Origin: an uncultured Ruminococcus sp. | Lineage (GTDB): Bacteria > Bacillota > Clostridia > Oscillospirales > Ruminococcaceae | Direction: 5' to 3' | Length of the DNA stretch: 49,749 nt | Assembly (NCBI RefSeq): GCF_902762735.1 | Contig: NZ_CACWPP010000047.1 | Span: 1 to 49,749 of the forward strand | Shown: positions 47,914 through 49,749 of the stretch, in pieces | Layout: every line of letters begins with the position of its first letter | Numbering within the stretch: the stretch's first letter is position 1 | Translations under genes and position numbers: made by a program | The notes under the pieces: generated by a model | The model's database searches: none | Told to the model about the DNA's origin: nothing | Seen by the model: only the letters and a program-made list of their open reading frames with translations

Positions 47914-48542
47914 TAGAAGAAGTCGGCACTGTATGCGAGGTACACAAAAGCGGCAGTCAGTCGTTCATACGCATAGCGGCAAAAAAAGTGCTGGAGGGTA
48001 CAAAAGTCGGTGACAGCATCGCCGTAAACGGTGTCTGCCTGACAGTGACCGAACATGACGGCAGTGTTTTCCGCGCGGATGTTATGAACGAAACGCTGAT
48101 GCGCTCATCACTCGGTTCGCTGAAAGCGGGCAGTAAAGCCGATCTTGAACGCGCCATGCCCGCAGACGGCCGTTTCGGCGGACACATAGTTTCGGGTCAC
48201 ATAGACGGCACAGGCGTTATCTCTGCCATACAAAAGGACGGCATAGCTGTGAGATACACCGTTTCCGCCGAAAGCAGACTGCTCAGATATATTGCGGAAA
48301 AAGGTTCGGTGGCGATAGACGGCATCAGCCTTACGGCGGCATCGGTAAATGACAGCAGTTTCAGCGTGTCGGTGATACCCCACACTGCCGAAAACACGGT
48401 GCTTCCGCTGAGAAAAGTCGGTGACACTGTAAATATCGAAACTGATGTGATAGCAAAGTACATAGAAAAACTGCTCCGTCCCGCGCCGCAAAAGAACAGC
48501 GGTGTCACGATGGAACAGCTTGCAAAAAACGGGTTTATCTGA
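47898..48542 (+). CDS. ribE: Riboflavin synthase alpha subunit
   Basis: 214 residues with the two tandem lumazine-binding barrels of the family: MFTGLIEEVGTV at the start, GDSIAVNGVCLTVT in the first half, GGHIVSGHIDGTG and GSVAIDGISLT in the second, plus the AENT segment (IPHTAENTVL). It dismutates two 6,7-dimethyl-8-ribityllumazine to riboflavin and the pyrimidine. It overlaps ribD and is followed 14 nt later by ribBA. Confidence 0.97.
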   Translation: MFTGLIEEVGTVCEVHKSGSQSFIRIAAKKVLEGTKVGDSIAVNGVCLTVTEHDGSVFRADVMNETLMRSSLGSLKAGSKADLERAMPADGRFGGHIVSGHIDGTGVISAIQKDGIAVRYTVSAESRLLRYIAEKGSVAIDGISLTAASVNDSSFSVSVIPHTAENTVLPLRKVGDTVNIETDVIAKYIEKLLRPAPQKNSGVTMEQLAKNGFI

Positions 48543-48556
48543 GAAAGGCGGTAAAA

Positions 48557-48985
48557 ATGTACAGATATGATAGTATAGACGATGCTCTCGAAGCGCTGAG
48601 AAACGGCGGGATAATAATCGTCACAGATGATGAGGACCGCGAAAACGAGGGCGATATGATATGCGCCGCACAGTTCGCGACTACTGAAAATGTTAACTTC
48701 ATGGCAAGTCAGGCAAAAGGTCTTATATGTATGCCCATGACTGAGGAGATATGCAAAAGGCTGAAACTTCCGCAAATGACCGAACTGAATACTGATAATC
48801 ACTCAACGGCGTTCACCGTTTCGGTAGACCATGTCAGCACCACCACAGGCATTTCCGCACAGGAGAGGGGCTTCACCGCAAGGGCGGCGGCAGACCCGAA
48901 GTCACAGCCGCAGGATTTCCGCGATAACCCTTTCCGCTACTCACACCGAAGCAACGGTAGACCTGATGCGCCTTGCAGGTCTTGA
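48557..48985 (+). pseudogene. ribB: ribBA, 5' part: DHBP synthase fragment, frameshifted
   Basis: The frame gives normal RibB sequence for about 120 residues: [53 protein letters not shown], then PQDFR. Family members then continue with a GH(V/I)FPL and R-x-GHTEA segment; here 19 nt (48923-48941) replace about 60, and the frame shifts, ending in unrelated residues at 48985. The lost segment includes residues that bind ribulose 5-phosphate, so DHBP synthase activity should be absent unless this is a sequencing error. The downstream frame (see next entry) resumes at HTEATVDL. Confidence 0.85.
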
Positions 48986-49715
48986 ACAGTGCGGACTGTG
49001 CTGTGAGATAATGCGCGAGGACGGCACTATGATGCGTTCGGAAGAACTCCACCAAAAAGCCGAAGAATGGGGCATGAAGTTCATAACCATCTCACAGCTG
49101 AAAGAGTACCGCAAGGTGCATGACAGGCTGACAAAGCGCGTTGCAGACACGAAACTCCCCACAAAGTACGGCGATTTCCGCGCAGTGGGATTTATAAATA
49201 TACTGAACGGCGAACATCATGTGGCGCTGGTAAAGGGAGATATAGGTGACGGCGAGGACATTCTCTGCCGCGTACACTCGGAATGCCTGACGGGAGATGC
49301 TTTCGGCTCACTGAAATGCGATTGCGGTCAGCAGCTTGCCGCCGCCATGACCGCCATAGAAAAAGAGGGCAGGGGAATACTGCTCTACATGCGGCAGGAG
49401 GGCAGAGGCATCGGTCTGATAAACAAACTCCGCGCCTACGAATTGCAGGACGGTGGCATGGACACGCTCGATGCAAATATCGCACTGGGTTTCCCTGCCG
49501 ATATGCGCGAATACTACATCGGCGCACAGATACTCCGTGAACTCGGCTGTAAGACCCTCCGCCTGCTGACCAACAACCCCGACAAAGTGTACGGTCTGAG
49601 CGGTTTCGGTCTTGAGATAAAAGAGCGTGTACCGATACAGGTATCCGCCACCGCATACGATATGAAATATCTGAAAACCAAGCGTGACAGAATGGGTCAT
49701 CTGCTTGATATATGA
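48831..49715 (+). CDS. ribA: ribBA, 3' part: GTP cyclohydrolase II frame
   Basis: Open frame of 294 residues; only from about 48942 ([16 protein letters not shown]) is it family sequence, so the listed ATG at 48831 is not a natural start. The RibB tail ([13 protein letters not shown]) is followed by GTP cyclohydrolase [22 protein letters not shown] with zinc Cys ligands, [10 protein letters not shown], and [12 protein letters not shown]. All catalytic residues for GTP to 2,5-diamino-6-ribosylamino-pyrimidinone 5'-phosphate seem intact. Without frameshifting or reinitiation it lacks a good ribosome site, so expression is doubtful. In the normal state it would be one ~400-residue RibBA protein. 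Confidence 0.85.
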   Translation: MSAPPQAFPHRRGASPQGRRQTRSHSRRISAITLSATHTEATVDLMRLAGLEQCGLCCEIMREDGTMMRSEELHQKAEEWGMKFITISQLKEYRKVHDRLTKRVADTKLPTKYGDFRAVGFINILNGEHHVALVKGDIGDGEDILCRVHSECLTGDAFGSLKCDCGQQLAAAMTAIEKEGRGILLYMRQEGRGIGLINKLRAYELQDGGMDTLDANIALGFPADMREYYIGAQILRELGCKTLRLLTNNPDKVYGLSGFGLEIKERVPIQVSATAYDMKYLKTKRDRMGHLLDI

Positions 49716-49730
49716 AAAGGAGAGCTTATA

Positions 49731-49749
49731 ATGAATACTTTTGAAGGAA
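49731..49749 (+). CDS. ribH: Start of probable ribH (lumazine synthase), cut by window edge
   Basis: ATG at 49731 with AAAGGAGAG before it; only MNTFEG is visible. The position after ribBA and the typical M(N/K)T(Y/F)EG opening fit 6,7-dimethyl-8-ribityllumazine synthase. Identity rests mainly on operon order. Confidence 0.6.

Overview
The window looks like chromosome of a Gram-positive, moderate-GC anaerobe of the Ruminococcus/Oscillospiraceae type. Evidence: most genes have strong Shine-Dalgarno sites, and many promoters match TTGACA-17-TATAAT (often TGCTATAAT). There are AraC and LacI-type sugar-sensing regulators, a secreted GH98 polysaccharidase with a CBM35-like module, a small alarmone synthetase, a FeoA-FeoB fusion and a rib operon ordered as in Bacillus. 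The species call is inference. No rRNA, phage genes, transposase or CRISPR array was seen.

Layout. 1-8.5 kb: a secreted, possibly wall-anchored protein, a YfcE-type phosphoesterase, three overlapping small genes, an SDR oxidoreductase with a palindrome on its promoter, a membrane-anchored acidic protein, and a TerD-domain protein with a 15 x 13-residue Pro/Glu repeat. 8.5-18.6 kb: a non-coding stretch with a duplicated block, then a DUF5662-like protein, a LacI-sensor/GGDEF cyclase, a DUF389 membrane protein, a GH25 lysozyme, small membrane proteins, an AEC permease and a coupled pair of WYL-type regulators. 18.6-28 kb: RelQ-type alarmone synthetase, alpha/beta hydrolase, a 41-residue membrane peptide, REC-HD-GYP-Hpt plus stand-alone REC, RsmE, FkbM methyltransferase, CPCC protein, PH-like protein and a lipoprotein. 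This stretch is peppered with small palindromic mobile elements. 28-37 kb: feoAB with its Cys-rich partner, then a dlt-like operon of adenylation enzyme, carrier protein, PLP decarboxylase, MBOAT and DltD-like protein. 37-40 kb: leuB, two related membrane proteins, tRNA-Lys and tRNA-Leu. 40-46 kb: GH98 enzyme and a LacI-sensor/AraC regulator. 46-49.7 kb: a 27-bp x 19 minisatellite, FMN riboswitch and ribD-ribE-ribBA(frameshifted)-ribH(start).

Two observations stand out. First, the dlt-like operon at 30.9-37.0 kb contains a fold-III PLP decarboxylase between the carrier protein and the MBOAT acyltransferase. By analogy with carrier-bound amino-acid decarboxylation (BtrK in butirosin synthesis), I infer that a carrier-tethered amino acid is decarboxylated to an amine-bearing acyl group and moved outside the cell to decorate a polymer. 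Second, two families of miniature inverted-repeat elements (five and four copies) carry no transposase. Five of the nine copies are flanked by perfect 8-bp target duplications, and the elements cluster just downstream of stop codons. One copy of each family is inserted at the same 8-bp site, which suggests a shared mobilising enzyme encoded elsewhere.

Other points: two LacI-like sensor proteins carry GGDEF domains, one intact and one degenerate and joined to an AraC HTH. ribBA has lost about 41 nt at the RibB/RibA side of the active site. A possible structured RNA lies at about 24.18-24.34 kb.
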